Below are positions 35,569 to 44,439 of a DNA stretch of 64,000 bases, one piece after another (the first letter of the stretch is position 1; each line of letters begins with the position of its first letter). The position numbers were made by a program, and so were the translations under genes. Source of the DNA: Desulfovibrio sp. A2 (GTDB lineage Bacteria; Desulfobacterota; Desulfovibrionia; Desulfovibrionales; Desulfovibrionaceae); NCBI RefSeq assembly GCF_000226255.1, contig NZ_AGFG01000019.1, forward strand, positions 113,168 to 177,167. Direction: 5' to 3'. The notes under the pieces were generated by a model, which was not told the DNA's origin, made no database searches, and was given only the letters and a program-made list of their open reading frames with translations.

Positions 35569-37299
35569 CTACTGTTGCATGCGGTACCGCTGCTGCTCCC
35601 TCGGGGTCCACCAGCGGGTGAAGTTGTGGGTCAGGCCCGCCGGGGCGGGTTCCAGCCCCTGGAAGCGCGAACTGACGATGGGCAGCGAATAGGGCACGTA
35701 CAGGAAGCAGTACGGCTGGTCGCGGTGCAGGATTTCCTGGAACCGGTCGTACAGCTTCTTGCGCTCGGCCTGGTCGAAGGTGGAGCGGGCGCGCTCCAGC
35801 AGGTCGTCCACTTCCGGGTTCTTGTAGCCCACGAAGTTCAGCCCGCCGGGCACCGCCTTGGACGAATGCCACACGTCGTACAGGTCCGGGTCCTGCAAAA
35901 TGTTCCAGCCCAGCAGCACGGCGTCGAAGCGCCCCTTGTCCACGAATTCCTTGATGAAGGCCGCCCACTCCACCGTGCGGATCTTCACGTCGATGCCCAC
36001 GGCTTTCAGCTGGCTCTGGATGATGGTGGCCGCCTTGATGCGCTGGTCGTTGCCCTGATTGGTCAGGATGGTGAACGCGAACGGCGCGCCGTCCCTGTCC
36101 AGAAGGCCGTCGCCGTTGGTGTCGGCCCAGCCTGCCTGGGCCAACAGTTCCCTGGCCTTGGCAGCATCATACGGATAATCATCAATTTTGTCATTGTATA
36201 CCCAGGTGCCGGGCTTGTACGGCCCCACGGTGGGCATGCCCTGCCCCAGCAGCACCCCGGCCACCAGCGCCTTGCGGTCTATGGCGCAGGCCAGGGCCTG
36301 GCGCACCTTCACGTCCTTGAACATGGGCAGCGCCAGGTTGTAGCCAAGGTAGCTGTAGCCGAAGGACAGGTACTGGAACTTGCGCCAGGCCATGTCCCAT
36401 TCGGCCCCGTTGGTCTGGTGCAGGTACTGCTGCGGGCTCAGGTTCATCATGTCCAGGCGCTGGGCCTTCAGCTCCAGGAACATGGTGGAAAGGTCGGGGA
36501 TGACCCGGTAGACCACCTCGTCGATGTAGGGACGGCCCAGGAAGTACGTGGGGCTGGCCTCCAGCGTCAGGCGGGTGCCCGCCTCCCATTCCTTCAGCCG
36601 GTACGGCCCCGCGCCCACGGGCTTGCGCGACAGGGGCGTGTTCATCAGGTCATGCCCTTCCAGCAAGTGCCTGGGCATGATGCCGTGCATCCAGGTGATC
36701 AGCGAACGGGCGAAGGGCCTCGCGTAGCGCACCTCGAACGAGAGCGGCCCCGTCTTGCGGAACTCCTTGATGGCCAGGTAGTCCTCCGCGTAGGGGGTGG
36801 GGGTCTTGGGGTCCACCATCAGCTTGTAGGTGAACTCCACGTCGTCGGCGGTCAGGGGCTTGCCGTCCTCCCAGCGGATGTCGTCGCGCAGGGTGAAGCG
36901 CAACAGGGTGCCGTTTTCCAGCACCTCGTACGAGGCGGCGGCCCACTTCTCGATGTTCAGGTTCTTGTCGTAGCGCAGCGGGGCCACGAACAGCTGGTCG
37001 CTGACCTCGTGCGACGAGGCGTCCGAGGCGATGAACGGCAGCAGGTTGGACGGTTCGCCGATGGTGCCGAGGATGATCCGGTCGCCGGTCACAGGCTCCC
37101 CGGGCGCGCCCTGCGGGAGGGTTGCGTTGCCCCCGGCGGCAGTGGCGTTGGCGGCGGCCTTGTCGCCGTCCTTGCCGCCTGGGGGGGCGGAATCGCCGCA
37201 GGCGGACAGCAACAGGCACAGCAGCAGCGCGGCAAGCAGGGCGACGGGGAATGTGCCCTGGCGCGCGGGGCGCGGCGCGGTCGGGGTGGTGCGGTTCAT
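35569..37299 (-). CDS. ABC transporter solute-binding lipoprotein, family 5 (peptide/nickel type)
   Basis: A 576-residue periplasmic binding protein. The signal sequence ends in L-L-L-S-A-C-G (Cys near residue 34), a good lipobox, so it is anchored to the membrane. The mature part has the SBP_bac_5 pattern: L-R-F-T-L-R-D-D-I-R-W-E-D-G-K-P-L-T-A-D-D-V-E-F-T-Y-K near 130-160, then G-A-G-P-Y-R-L near 235, and V-R-Q-A-L-A-C-A-I-D-R near 335. The ligand is probably an oligopeptide. No permease or ATPase genes are adjacent, so it may share a transporter encoded elsewhere. The next gene upstream runs divergently. Confidence 0.9.
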   Translation of the reverse strand: MNRTTPTAPRPARQGTFPVALLAALLLCLLLSACGDSAPPGGKDGDKAAANATAAGGNATLPQGAPGEPVTGDRIILGTIGEPSNLLPFIASDASSHEVSDQLFVAPLRYDKNLNIEKWAAASYEVLENGTLLRFTLRDDIRWEDGKPLTADDVEFTYKLMVDPKTPTPYAEDYLAIKEFRKTGPLSFEVRYARPFARSLITWMHGIMPRHLLEGHDLMNTPLSRKPVGAGPYRLKEWEAGTRLTLEASPTYFLGRPYIDEVVYRVIPDLSTMFLELKAQRLDMMNLSPQQYLHQTNGAEWDMAWRKFQYLSFGYSYLGYNLALPMFKDVKVRQALACAIDRKALVAGVLLGQGMPTVGPYKPGTWVYNDKIDDYPYDAAKARELLAQAGWADTNGDGLLDRDGAPFAFTILTNQGNDQRIKAATIIQSQLKAVGIDVKIRTVEWAAFIKEFVDKGRFDAVLLGWNILQDPDLYDVWHSSKAVPGGLNFVGYKNPEVDDLLERARSTFDQAERKKLYDRFQEILHRDQPYCFLYVPYSLPIVSSRFQGLEPAPAGLTHNFTRWWTPREQQRYRMQQ

Positions 37300-37452
37300 G
37301 CGTTTGCCTCCGGCTATTGCCTATTCCCGTGGATGGGGTATGATTTCACGATAGCATGGGCGCATCCCCGCGCGTGGCGCGCCGGAACCACCCCGAGCGC
37401 GTTGGATATCATTGTCCAGCGCCGTGAGCAAACGCCCCAGCTATTGATAATG

Positions 37453-37484
37453 GCGCAATTTTGGACTAAATTAGTCAATTGCGC
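37453..37484. promoter_or_regulatory. Nested palindrome, probable operator
   Basis: Outer arms GCGCAATT (37453-37460) and AATTGCGC (37477-37484) are perfect; inside is another perfect palindrome GACTAA-A-TTAGTC (37464-37476). The inner one is off-centre by a 3-base insertion. It lies 94 bases before the SNF2 helicase start in an AT-rich part of a divergent intergenic region, where regulators commonly bind. Confidence 0.5.
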
Positions 37485-37577
37485 TTCGTACGGGGGGACA
37501 CACACGAAGCGCGCCCCGCCTGCATTCGGCCGCGCGCCTCCCCTTCCGGTTGCGACTCCAGAGGAGCACACGAGCAT

Positions 37578-40500
37578 ATGGAACTGAACGAGGAGCAATC
37601 CGTCCGTTCGCTCCTGCAGGACTTCGTCCATGATTCCATCCCGGAATACATCCTGGACGGGTCGCAGGACATCCTCGCCGAAGGCGGCGTCCAGAAGCTG
37701 AGCCTGAAGAAGGCCGACGGCTATTGGGAAGTCGAAGGGAGCATCCAGGGGGAAGACTTCCAGATATATTCGCCCAGGCTGTCCATCAGCCTTGGCGAGG
37801 GCACCACCGCGTACCATTGCAACTGCCCGGACTCGTTCTCCGGCGTGTGCAGGCACGTGGGGGCCACCGCTCTCAAGATGCTCTCGACGCTGGACACGCG
37901 CCCCGGCGGCGAGGAACCCGCCCGGCCCAAGACCGAATGGCGGCAGAATTTCCGCGCCTTCTTTTCCACCGCCATCGAGCCGGAGGCGGGCCAGCACTAC
38001 CTGATCTTCCGCTTTCACCCCGAGCCGGGGCGGCTTCTGGTTTCGCTGTTCCGGGGCCGCCAGAACAAGTCCGGCCTGTCCACCGTGCACAACGAAATCA
38101 CGCTGGAACAGATCCTGCGCAACCCCGACTGGTGCGAACTTTCGCCCCAGCTGGCGCAGGTGGCGCAGCAGATCGGCCAGATCGTGGACTACTACGGCCA
38201 CCGCATAGAAGTGCCGGACGGCCTGCTGACCTGGTTCTTGTGGGCCATCCGCAACGAATACTACCTGTTCTGGGGCGACACCGACCAGCCCTGCCGCATC
38301 GAACGCACCTCCATGCGCCTGAAGCTGAAGCCGCAACTGGCCGATGACGGGCTGTCGTTCGACGTGATGCTGCACCGCGAGGGCAAGCAGCCGTTCTCCA
38401 TCATCGGCAGCGAGGTGACCTTCCACGGCCAGATGCCGTTGTGGGTGTGCTGGAACAAGGGGTTCTACCCCGTGCACACCAGCCTGAACTCGCAACTGGT
38501 GCAGGACCTCGTCCGCCAGCCCCCGGTCATCCCGCAGGAAGACATTTCCGAATTCCTCGACCGGGTGTGGACCAAGCTGCCCACCAGCGACCTGTACGGG
38601 CAGGAAGAGTTCCTGAAGCACATGGAACCCATCTTCCAGCCGGCCACGTACAACCCCAAGCTGTTCCTGGACGAGGAAGGCAGCCTGCTGACCCTGGAAA
38701 TCCAGAACATCTACGAGACGGTGCACGGCGAATTCTACCTGCCCGGCCCCAACCCCGACTTCCAGACCGGCAGCTACACCATTGACGGCCACACCTGCCT
38801 CATCCGCCGCCATCAGGAAGAAGAGGCGTCGCTTACCGCGCTGCTGGCCGAAATGCGCTTTCAGCCGCGCAGCAACCGCATGTGGTTCCTGGAGCCGGAA
38901 GAGGCCATCAACTTCCTGCTCGACGCCTACCCCAAGCTGGTGGAACTGTACCGGGTGTACGGCGAAAAGGCCCTGTCGCGCTACAAGGTGCGCCTGTCGC
39001 AGCCCATCATCACGGCCAAGGTGGAAAGTAGCGAGGAAGACAAGTGGTTCTCGCTCGACATCACCGTGGAGTACGATGGCCAGAAGGTGCCCATCGACAA
39101 GATCTGGAAGGCCTGGAGCCAGGGCAAGCGCTACGTGCAGTTGAAGGACGGCTCGTACACCAGCCTGCCCGAAGCCTGGCTGAAGCGCATCGCCCACAAG
39201 TTGCAGGCCCTTGGACTGGACCCGGAAAAGCCGCCGCAGAAGCAGTTCCAGCAGTTCGAGGCCCCGGTGCTGGACAGCCTGCTGGACGACCTGCCGGACG
39301 CCCAGACCGACCCCTTCTGGAACAGCCTGCGCGACAAGATCCGCAATTTCCGCGAGATCCGGCCCATCGATCCGCCCAAGGGGCTTACGGCGTCACTGCG
39401 CGGCTACCAGCAGCAGGGCCTGTCGTATCTCAACTTTCTGCGCGAATACGGGTTCGGCGGCATTCTTGCCGACGAAATGGGCCTCGGCAAGACCATCCAG
39501 ACCCTCTCGTTCATCCAGCACATGGTGGAACGCGGGGCCGAGGGGCCAAACCTGATCGTGGTGCCCACCTCGGTGCTGCCCAACTGGGACCGCGAAGCCC
39601 AGAAATTCGTGCCCGAGCTGCGCCGCCTGATCATCTACGGCACCCGGCGCGAGGGCATGTTCCGCCGCATCGACGAATCGGACCTGGTGGTCACCACCTA
39701 CGCCCTTCTGCGGCGCGACCTGGAAGAATTGCAGGAGCACGAGTTCAACTCGATCATCCTGGACGAAGCCCAGAACATCAAGAACCCCAACACCATCACG
39801 GCGCGTTCCGTGCGGCGCATCAACGCCCGCATGCGGCTGTGCCTGTCGGGCACGCCCATCGAGAACAACCTGTTCGAACTGTGGTCGCTGTTCGAGTTCC
39901 TGATGCCGGGCTTTCTGGGGTCGCAGCACGCCTTCCAGCGCGGCATCATCAAGCCCATCAAGGACGGCGACAGCGAGACGCTGGACTACCTGCGCACCCG
40001 CGTGCGCCCGTTCATCCTGCGGCGCACCAAGTCCGAGGTGGCGAAAGACCTGCCTCCCAAGATCGAGAACACCTACTACTGCGCCCTGGCCGAAGAGCAG
40101 GCGGAACTGTACACCGCCCTTGCCCGCAAGCTGAAGGAACAGGTGATGGCCGACGTGGACGAGAAGGGCATCGCCAAGAGCCAGATGTCCATCCTCGACG
40201 CGCTGCTGAAGCTGCGCCAGATCTGCTGCCACCCGCGCCTCTTGAAGCTGGACATGCCGGGGCTGACCACCAACCTGCCCTCCGGCAAGTTCGACGCCTT
40301 CAAGGACATGATCACCGACATCGTGGAGGAAGGCCACAAGGTGCTGGTGTTCTCGCAGTTCGTGCAGATGCTGCACATCATCCGCTCGTGGTTGCAGATC
40401 AACGCCATTCCCTTCTGCTACCTGGACGGCACCAGCAAGGACCGTTTCGAGCAGGTGGACCGCTTCAACAACACGCCCGAGATTCCCATCTTCCTCATTT

Positions 40501-40787
40501 CGCTGAAGGCGGGCGGCACGGGCCTGAACCTGACCTCGGCCGACTACGTCATCCACTACGACCCGTGGTGGAACCCCGCCGTGGAAAGCCAGGCCACCGA
40601 CCGCACGCACCGCATTGGCCAGACCCGCCAGGTGTTCAGCTACAAGCTGATCTGCGAAAACACGGTGGAAGAAAAGATCCTGAAGTTGCAGGACATGAAG
40701 CGCGGCGTGGCCGAGGCCATCATCCCCGGCCAGGAAGCCTGGAAGTCGCTGACCCGCGAAGACCTGGAAATGCTGTTCGACGTGTAG
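37578..40787 (+). CDS. SWIM-domain SNF2-family helicase
   Basis: A 1069-residue SWI2/SNF2 ATPase. A SWIM zinc finger is at about 75-100 (Y-H-C-N-C-P, then V-C-R-H-V-G-A). A long middle region (about 140-600) has no motif I can name. The helicase core has L-R-G-Y-Q-Q-Q-G near 610, Walker A D-E-M-G-L-G-K-T near 635, D-E-A-Q-N-I-K-N near 728, S-G-T-P-I-E-N-N near 757, and in lobe 2 V-F-S-Q-F-V-Q-M, S-L-K-A-G-G-T-G-L-N-L-T and the Q-A-T-D-R-x-H-R-I-G-Q box. Bacterial relatives remodel protein-nucleic acid complexes; the target is unknown. GAGGAG precedes ATG 37578 by 11 bases. Confidence 0.9.
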   Translation: MELNEEQSVRSLLQDFVHDSIPEYILDGSQDILAEGGVQKLSLKKADGYWEVEGSIQGEDFQIYSPRLSISLGEGTTAYHCNCPDSFSGVCRHVGATALKMLSTLDTRPGGEEPARPKTEWRQNFRAFFSTAIEPEAGQHYLIFRFHPEPGRLLVSLFRGRQNKSGLSTVHNEITLEQILRNPDWCELSPQLAQVAQQIGQIVDYYGHRIEVPDGLLTWFLWAIRNEYYLFWGDTDQPCRIERTSMRLKLKPQLADDGLSFDVMLHREGKQPFSIIGSEVTFHGQMPLWVCWNKGFYPVHTSLNSQLVQDLVRQPPVIPQEDISEFLDRVWTKLPTSDLYGQEEFLKHMEPIFQPATYNPKLFLDEEGSLLTLEIQNIYETVHGEFYLPGPNPDFQTGSYTIDGHTCLIRRHQEEEASLTALLAEMRFQPRSNRMWFLEPEEAINFLLDAYPKLVELYRVYGEKALSRYKVRLSQPIITAKVESSEEDKWFSLDITVEYDGQKVPIDKIWKAWSQGKRYVQLKDGSYTSLPEAWLKRIAHKLQALGLDPEKPPQKQFQQFEAPVLDSLLDDLPDAQTDPFWNSLRDKIRNFREIRPIDPPKGLTASLRGYQQQGLSYLNFLREYGFGGILADEMGLGKTIQTLSFIQHMVERGAEGPNLIVVPTSVLPNWDREAQKFVPELRRLIIYGTRREGMFRRIDESDLVVTTYALLRRDLEELQEHEFNSIILDEAQNIKNPNTITARSVRRINARMRLCLSGTPIENNLFELWSLFEFLMPGFLGSQHAFQRGIIKPIKDGDSETLDYLRTRVRPFILRRTKSEVAKDLPPKIENTYYCALAEEQAELYTALARKLKEQVMADVDEKGIAKSQMSILDALLKLRQICCHPRLLKLDMPGLTTNLPSGKFDAFKDMITDIVEEGHKVLVFSQFVQMLHIIRSWLQINAIPFCYLDGTSKDRFEQVDRFNNTPEIPIFLISLKAGGTGLNLTSADYVIHYDPWWNPAVESQATDRTHRIGQTRQVFSYKLICENTVEEKILKLQDMKRGVAEAIIPGQEAWKSLTREDLEMLFDV

Positions 40788-40840
40788 CGGGCGGCAGCCC
40801 ACTGCCCGCCACAGCCCTGCCAGACCGGCACGATGCAACA

Positions 40841-40874
40841 ACGGCGCGCCCCCATACGGGAGGTGCGCCGTTTT
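40841..40874 (+). terminator. Terminator after the SNF2 helicase gene
   Basis: ACGGCGC (40841-40847) pairs with GCGCCGT (40865-40871), extended by some inner pairs, and is followed by TTTT. It is 54 bases after the stop codon. Confidence 0.75.
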
Positions 40875-40894
40875 GCATGCCTCGCCCCCCAACG

Positions 40895-40974
40895 CCCCCG
40901 GAAAAGTGCGAAGGCGTGAGGGCATGTCCTATGCCCCCGCGCCTTCGCGGGTGATCCGCCGCCTTTTCCGGGGG
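40895..40974. repeat. Compound inverted repeat
   Basis: A perfect 12-bp outer arm CCCCCGGAAAAG (40895-40906) / CTTTTCCGGGGG (40963-40974) encloses a hairpin of GCGAAGGCG (40908-40916) / CGCCTTCGC (40940-40948) with an inner GGGCAT/ATGCCC stem (40920-40925, 40931-40936) and a small CGG/CCG hairpin. The layout recalls REP/BIME-type extragenic elements. Confidence 0.65.
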
Positions 40975-41143
40975 GAACCCGCCGGGTCGGGGAGGGAGGC
41001 GGGTTGGCGGCGTTCCACCACGCAACGCGGGCGTTGCCGCGCGACCGGGCGCGGCGGGGGATCGCTGTGCGCGCCCTCACGCGCGGCACGCCCACGGAGC
41101 AGTCTTCAATACGCCGTCAGGTTCGGCCGGTGTCCGGGCGGCC

Positions 41144-41671
41144 TTAGTGCAGGCCGTCCAGCACGGCCTTTTCGCCCTCGCCCAGCAGCAGATCAAGGTC
41201 GAGCAGCAACAGCAGCCGCCCCTCCAGCTTGCCCACGCCACGGATGAAGTCGGACCCGCCCCCCTCGATGACGGCTGGGGGCGCCTCCACCGTGGAGGCG
41301 GGCAGACGCAGCACCTGCGATACAGAGTCCACGATGAACCCGGCCACGCGGCCTTCCATCTCCACCACCATGATGCGGGTCTTTTCGTCCGCCGCCCCGG
41401 CCCGCAGGCCGAAGCGGGCGCGCATGTCGATGACGGGGATGACCTTGCCGCGCAGGTTGATGATGCCTTCAACGAACGAGGGTGCGGCGGGCACGCGGGT
41501 GACCGGCATCATGCGGATGATCTCTTGCACCCGCAGGATATCCACGCCGAATTCCTCTTCGCCCAGGGTGAAGGTGACCAGTTGCAGCAGGCCGCCGTCG
41601 CCCGCACCCAGCCGGAACTGGCCGGACGCCCCCGGAGCAACGGTCGCGGTGGCTTCGTGAGTGGTTTCCAT
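41144..41671 (-). CDS. cheW: Chemotaxis coupling protein CheW
   Basis: A 175-residue CheW. A short polar lead (1-28) precedes the two-barrel CheW domain: L-L-Q-L-V-T-F-T-L-G-E-E-E-F-G-V-D-I near 30-47, R-V-P-A-A-P-S-F-V-E-G-I-I-N-L-R-G-K-V-I-P-V-I-D near 60-85, and G-F-I-V-D-S-V-S-Q-V-L near 115. It links receptors to CheA. It starts 7 bases after the MCP gene and is surely cotranscribed with it, so this pair probably forms a dedicated receptor-coupler unit feeding a CheA such as that encoded at 16.7-19.8 kb. Confidence 0.93.
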   Translation of the reverse strand: METTHEATATVAPGASGQFRLGAGDGGLLQLVTFTLGEEEFGVDILRVQEIIRMMPVTRVPAAPSFVEGIINLRGKVIPVIDMRARFGLRAGAADEKTRIMVVEMEGRVAGFIVDSVSQVLRLPASTVEAPPAVIEGGGSDFIRGVGKLEGRLLLLLDLDLLLGEGEKAVLDGLH

Positions 41672-41678
41672 GCCGCGC

Positions 41679-43427
41679 CTACGCCTGCTTCAGTTCTTCG
41701 ACCAGGCGACGCAGCACCTGGGCCTGGTTGGACAGTTCGGACACCGCCTTGGCCGCCTCGCGCATGGCCTGCGCCGTCTCGGCGGAGATGGTGCTCACCT
41801 GCTCCACCGCGCGGTTGATTTCCTCGCTGGCGGCGGACTGCTGCTCCGACGCGGTGGCGATGCCGCGCACCTGGTCGGTGGCCGAATCCACCAGCGCCAC
41901 GATCTCCTTCAGCGACGCGCCCGATTCCTGGGCCAGGCGGGTGGTTTCCTCGATGGCCCGCACCGAACGGTCCACATTGTCCATGTTCTTCTGGGTGCCC
42001 TGCTGGATGCCCCGGATGGCGCTGCCCACCTCGCTGGTGGCCTGCATGGTCTTTTCCGCCAGCTTGCGCACCTCGTCCGCCACCACGGCGAAACCGCGCC
42101 CGGCGTCACCGGCGCGGGCAGCCTCGATGGCGGCGTTGAGCGCCAGCAGGTTGGTCTGATCGGCGATGTCGGATATGACGTTCATGATCTGGCCGATGGC
42201 CTCGGCCTGGCGGCCCAGGTCTTCCATGTCGCGCTTCAGCTCCATGGACTGCTGCTGCACCTGCGAGATTTCGCGCACCACGTTGTTCACGATGTCCGCA
42301 CCGGCCTCCGCCTTGTTGCGGGCGTTTTCGGACGAACCGGCGGCGGTGCCCGCGTTGCGGGCCACTTCCAGCACCGAGGCGTTCATTTCCTCCATGGAGG
42401 TGGCGGTTTCGGCCACCCGCTTGGACTGTTCTTCCGCGCCCCGGTCGGACTGTTCGATCTGGGCGGAAAGTTCTTCGGAGGCGGAGGAAACAACCTCCAC
42501 CACGCCCTCCAGCTTCTGGGCGGCCTGGATCATGCCTTCACGCTTGGCGTTTTCCGCGCGCCTGCGGGCCTCTTCCGCTTCGGCCATGGCCTGCACGGCC
42601 TCGCGTTCCTTGGCCTCGGCCAGCACGGACTTCTCGTCGGCCTCGGCTATCTTGCCCTTGAGGGTGGCAACCATGGCCTGCATGGCCTGATAGACGCCGG
42701 ACAAGGGCCGTTCGGCGCGGAAGGCCACGTTCAGGTTGCCCCCGGCGATTTCGGAGGAGACCCCATGCAGGTAGCCGGGGTCTTCGCCAAGCTGGTGCAG
42801 CGTGGAACGGATGAGGAACGCCGCCGCGCCCACGCCGATCAGCAGCGCCATGGCCACCAGCGCGACATTGACCTTCTGGGCGCCTTCGGCCCTGTCGCTG
42901 GCCGCCTTGCCCGCCGCCGTGGAATCGCGGTCGTTCAGTTCCACGCAACGGGTCAGGGCGTCCATGGCCGCCGTGAACCTGGGCCGCAGGGCCTTCTTGT
43001 CCAGCTCCATGGCCTCTTGCTCATGGCGCTGCCGGGAAAGCTCCAGCGCCTTCTGCAACCCAGACACGTATTCCTCGATGTTGGAACTGTACGCCTGGAA
43101 CGCCGCGCGCTCTTCCGGCGAGGAGATGAGCTTCTCGTAGATGGTGCTGTTGGCCAGCCGCCTGCCGTTGATGGCCTTCAGGTTGCGCTCGATGTCCTCC
43201 ATCTCCTGCGCGTCGTCGGTGATGATATGCTGAAAATGCTGGCGGCGCAGTTCGTTCATGTTGCCCCGGATGTCGGCGATGGCCTTGACGCTGGGCAACA
43301 CGTTGTCCGTCAGCTTGACGATGTCGCCGAGTATGGCCCCCAACTGCACCGAAGAAAAACCGCCTACCCCCGCGATAAGCAGCAACAGTACGCCGAAACT
43401 CACAACCAGTTTCATTCTGAGTGTCAT
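41679..43427 (-). CDS. Methyl-accepting chemotaxis protein
   Basis: A 582-residue transmembrane receptor. TM1 is at about 8-28; a periplasmic four-helix-bundle domain (about 30-185) is all-alpha; TM2 is at about 188-208 ([12 protein letters not shown]). A short linker in place of a clear HAMP leads to the cytoplasmic coiled coil with the hairpin tip [20 protein letters not shown] near 430, followed by [20 protein letters not shown] precedes ATG 43427; the in-frame extension upstream to 43610 has no receptor-like sequence. The ligand is unknown. A sigma-28-like promoter lies about 150 bases upstream. Confidence 0.93.
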   Translation of the reverse strand: MTLRMKLVVSFGVLLLLIAGVGGFSSVQLGAILGDIVKLTDNVLPSVKAIADIRGNMNELRRQHFQHIITDDAQEMEDIERNLKAINGRRLANSTIYEKLISSPEERAAFQAYSSNIEEYVSGLQKALELSRQRHEQEAMELDKKALRPRFTAAMDALTRCVELNDRDSTAAGKAASDRAEGAQKVNVALVAMALLIGVGAAAFLIRSTLHQLGEDPGYLHGVSSEIAGGNLNVAFRAERPLSGVYQAMQAMVATLKGKIAEADEKSVLAEAKEREAVQAMAEAEEARRRAENAKREGMIQAAQKLEGVVEVVSSASEELSAQIEQSDRGAEEQSKRVAETATSMEEMNASVLEVARNAGTAAGSSENARNKAEAGADIVNNVVREISQVQQQSMELKRDMEDLGRQAEAIGQIMNVISDIADQTNLLALNAAIEAARAGDAGRGFAVVADEVRKLAEKTMQATSEVGSAIRGIQQGTQKNMDNVDRSVRAIEETTRLAQESGASLKEIVALVDSATDQVRGIATASEQQSAASEEINRAVEQVSTISAETAQAMREAAKAVSELSNQAQVLRRLVEELKQA

Positions 43428-43578
43428 GGATGCCCCTCGTCCTGCGGTTGTGCTGCCGGTGACGCAGCATGTCGGCGGTACATTCGCGCGAAGGCTTCCC
43501 GCCCCCGGAAGAGACGCCACCCGTTCGCAGCTGCGGGGACAATCCCTAAAGCGGGGAAGCAACGCGCCGATTACAGCC

Positions 43579-43605
43579 GTATCAGTGATTGCAGACCTAA
43601 CCTTA
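43579..43605 (-). promoter_or_regulatory. Sigma-28-like promoter for the MCP-cheW pair
   Basis: Reading the minus strand: TAAGGTTA (43605-43598), 11 bases, ACTGATAC (43586-43579). It matches the sigma-28 consensus at 11 of 16 positions with exact spacing and lies about 150 bases before the MCP start. Confidence 0.45.
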
Positions 43606-43847
43606 GGCAATCACGAGCAAAGCACTTCACCAATGCGTGCTTGCCCCCCAATGGACGCTCACGAAGACAAGAATTTCACACGAAGACGAATACAGTGTGC
43701 ACGCAGCAAAAAACGTCACGCATGAAGACATGACGCCGCCATATGCCGCACCGAATGCAGCATGTTCCGCATGTTTGACCGAATCCGCCCGCAAGGCGGA
43801 ATTCGCCATGCCTATAGCTGTTCAGCATACTAAAGCGGGGTTGCGAT

Positions 43848-43872
43848 ACTTATAGTCTGTAGACTTATAGTC
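43848..43872. promoter_or_regulatory. C-box-like operator of the controller protein
   Basis: A perfect 10-base direct repeat ACTTATAGTC (43848-43857 and 43863-43872) separated by TGTAG, with AGTCT-GT-AGACT as a palindrome across the junction. Sequence and 15-base period match the operators of restriction-modification controller proteins such as C.Esp1396I as I remember them. TATAGT inside each half could serve as a -10 box. It lies 48 bases before the regulator start. Confidence 0.75.
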
Positions 43873-43919
43873 GTCAACGCAGAACCTGAATGGATTCCCG
43901 CAACCATTGGAGGAATGCC

Positions 43920-44240
43920 ATGCCAGGATACTCTGTAAAAGAAAAACAGCATCTTAGCGCGCTAGGTGCGGCAATCAGGCATTTTCGCGAAGCCCTGGGC
44001 TGGTCGCAGGAACAATTGGCCGAAAGAGTGGAGTTGCACCGCACCTACATCGGCGGTGTGGAGCGGGGCGAACGCAACCTGTGCCTGCTGAACATCATCT
44101 CCATTGCCGATGCTTTGGGGGTATCGCCGGGCAGGCTCATCGAAGCCGCGTTTCCGGGCAGGGCCAATGCCGCCGCCCCCTCCGGAGACGACGCGGATAC
44201 GCCGCCCGGACGAGTCCTGAAGCCCAAGGGTAGGGCCTGA
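43920..44240 (+). CDS. XRE-family regulator resembling R-M controller (C) proteins
   Basis: A 106-residue DNA-binding protein. Residues 12-75 form an XRE helix-turn-helix: L-G-A-A-I-R-H-F-R-E-A-L-G-W-S-Q-E-Q-L-A-E-R, then the recognition part L-H-R-T-Y-I-G-G-V-E-R-G-E-R-N-L, and the final helix I-I-S-I-A-D-A-L-G-V. The R-T-Y-I-x-G-x-E-R-x-x-R-N pattern is that of C proteins, which bind C-boxes and activate then repress their own gene. The tail of 30 residues is disordered. GGAGG precedes ATG 43920. No methylase or endonuclease gene is near, so it is an orphan in this window. Confidence 0.82.
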   Translation: MPGYSVKEKQHLSALGAAIRHFREALGWSQEQLAERVELHRTYIGGVERGERNLCLLNIISIADALGVSPGRLIEAAFPGRANAAAPSGDDADTPPGRVLKPKGRA

Positions 44241-44439
44241 TCCCGCTCCCCCTGGCCCCCGTCCGACTCGTCGACATGCCCGCCCTGCCCCATCAGGCCG
44301 GAAAATAACGCCCCCGGAACGAAACTTGCCTCTTCCGGGGCACTCCGGAAACGGGGAAAAACCTGCCGCCGTTCCTGTTGCGGCTTGATACCCCGGGGCC
44401 TAGCCCCGGGCAGACCTGGGAGGGCAGACGGAGGTACGC
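44241..44439. other. Short intergenic region with two hairpins
   Basis: CCCCGGAA (44312-44319) / TTCCGGGG (44333-44340) and CCCGGGGC (44392-44399) / GCCCCGGG (44403-44410) are perfect inverted repeats before the first EF-hand gene. Neither has a T-run. The second is about 30 bases before the start codon. Confidence 0.5.

Larger units (their letters stand above)
40788..41143. other. Convergent intergenic region full of inverted repeats
   Basis: This 356-base gap between the SNF2 gene and the minus-strand cheW holds a terminator (40841-40874), a compound inverted repeat (40895-40974) and another perfect arm pair AACCCGCC (40976-40983) / GGCGGGTT (40998-41005). No open frame in it looks real. 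Confidence 0.6.
43428..43919. other. Divergent regulatory region between the MCP and the XRE regulator
   Basis: This 492-base region holds the MCP promoter (43579-43605, minus) and the C-box-like operator (43848-43872). From about 43600 to 43880 the base composition is much lower in GC than its surroundings, and short open frames there lack ribosome binding sites. I see no small gene that I can support. Confidence 0.5.

Noticed and set aside
35569..37299. A complete peptide ABC transporter operon
   Set aside because: Only the binding protein is present; the flanking genes are RelA/SpoT and a divergent SNF2 helicase.
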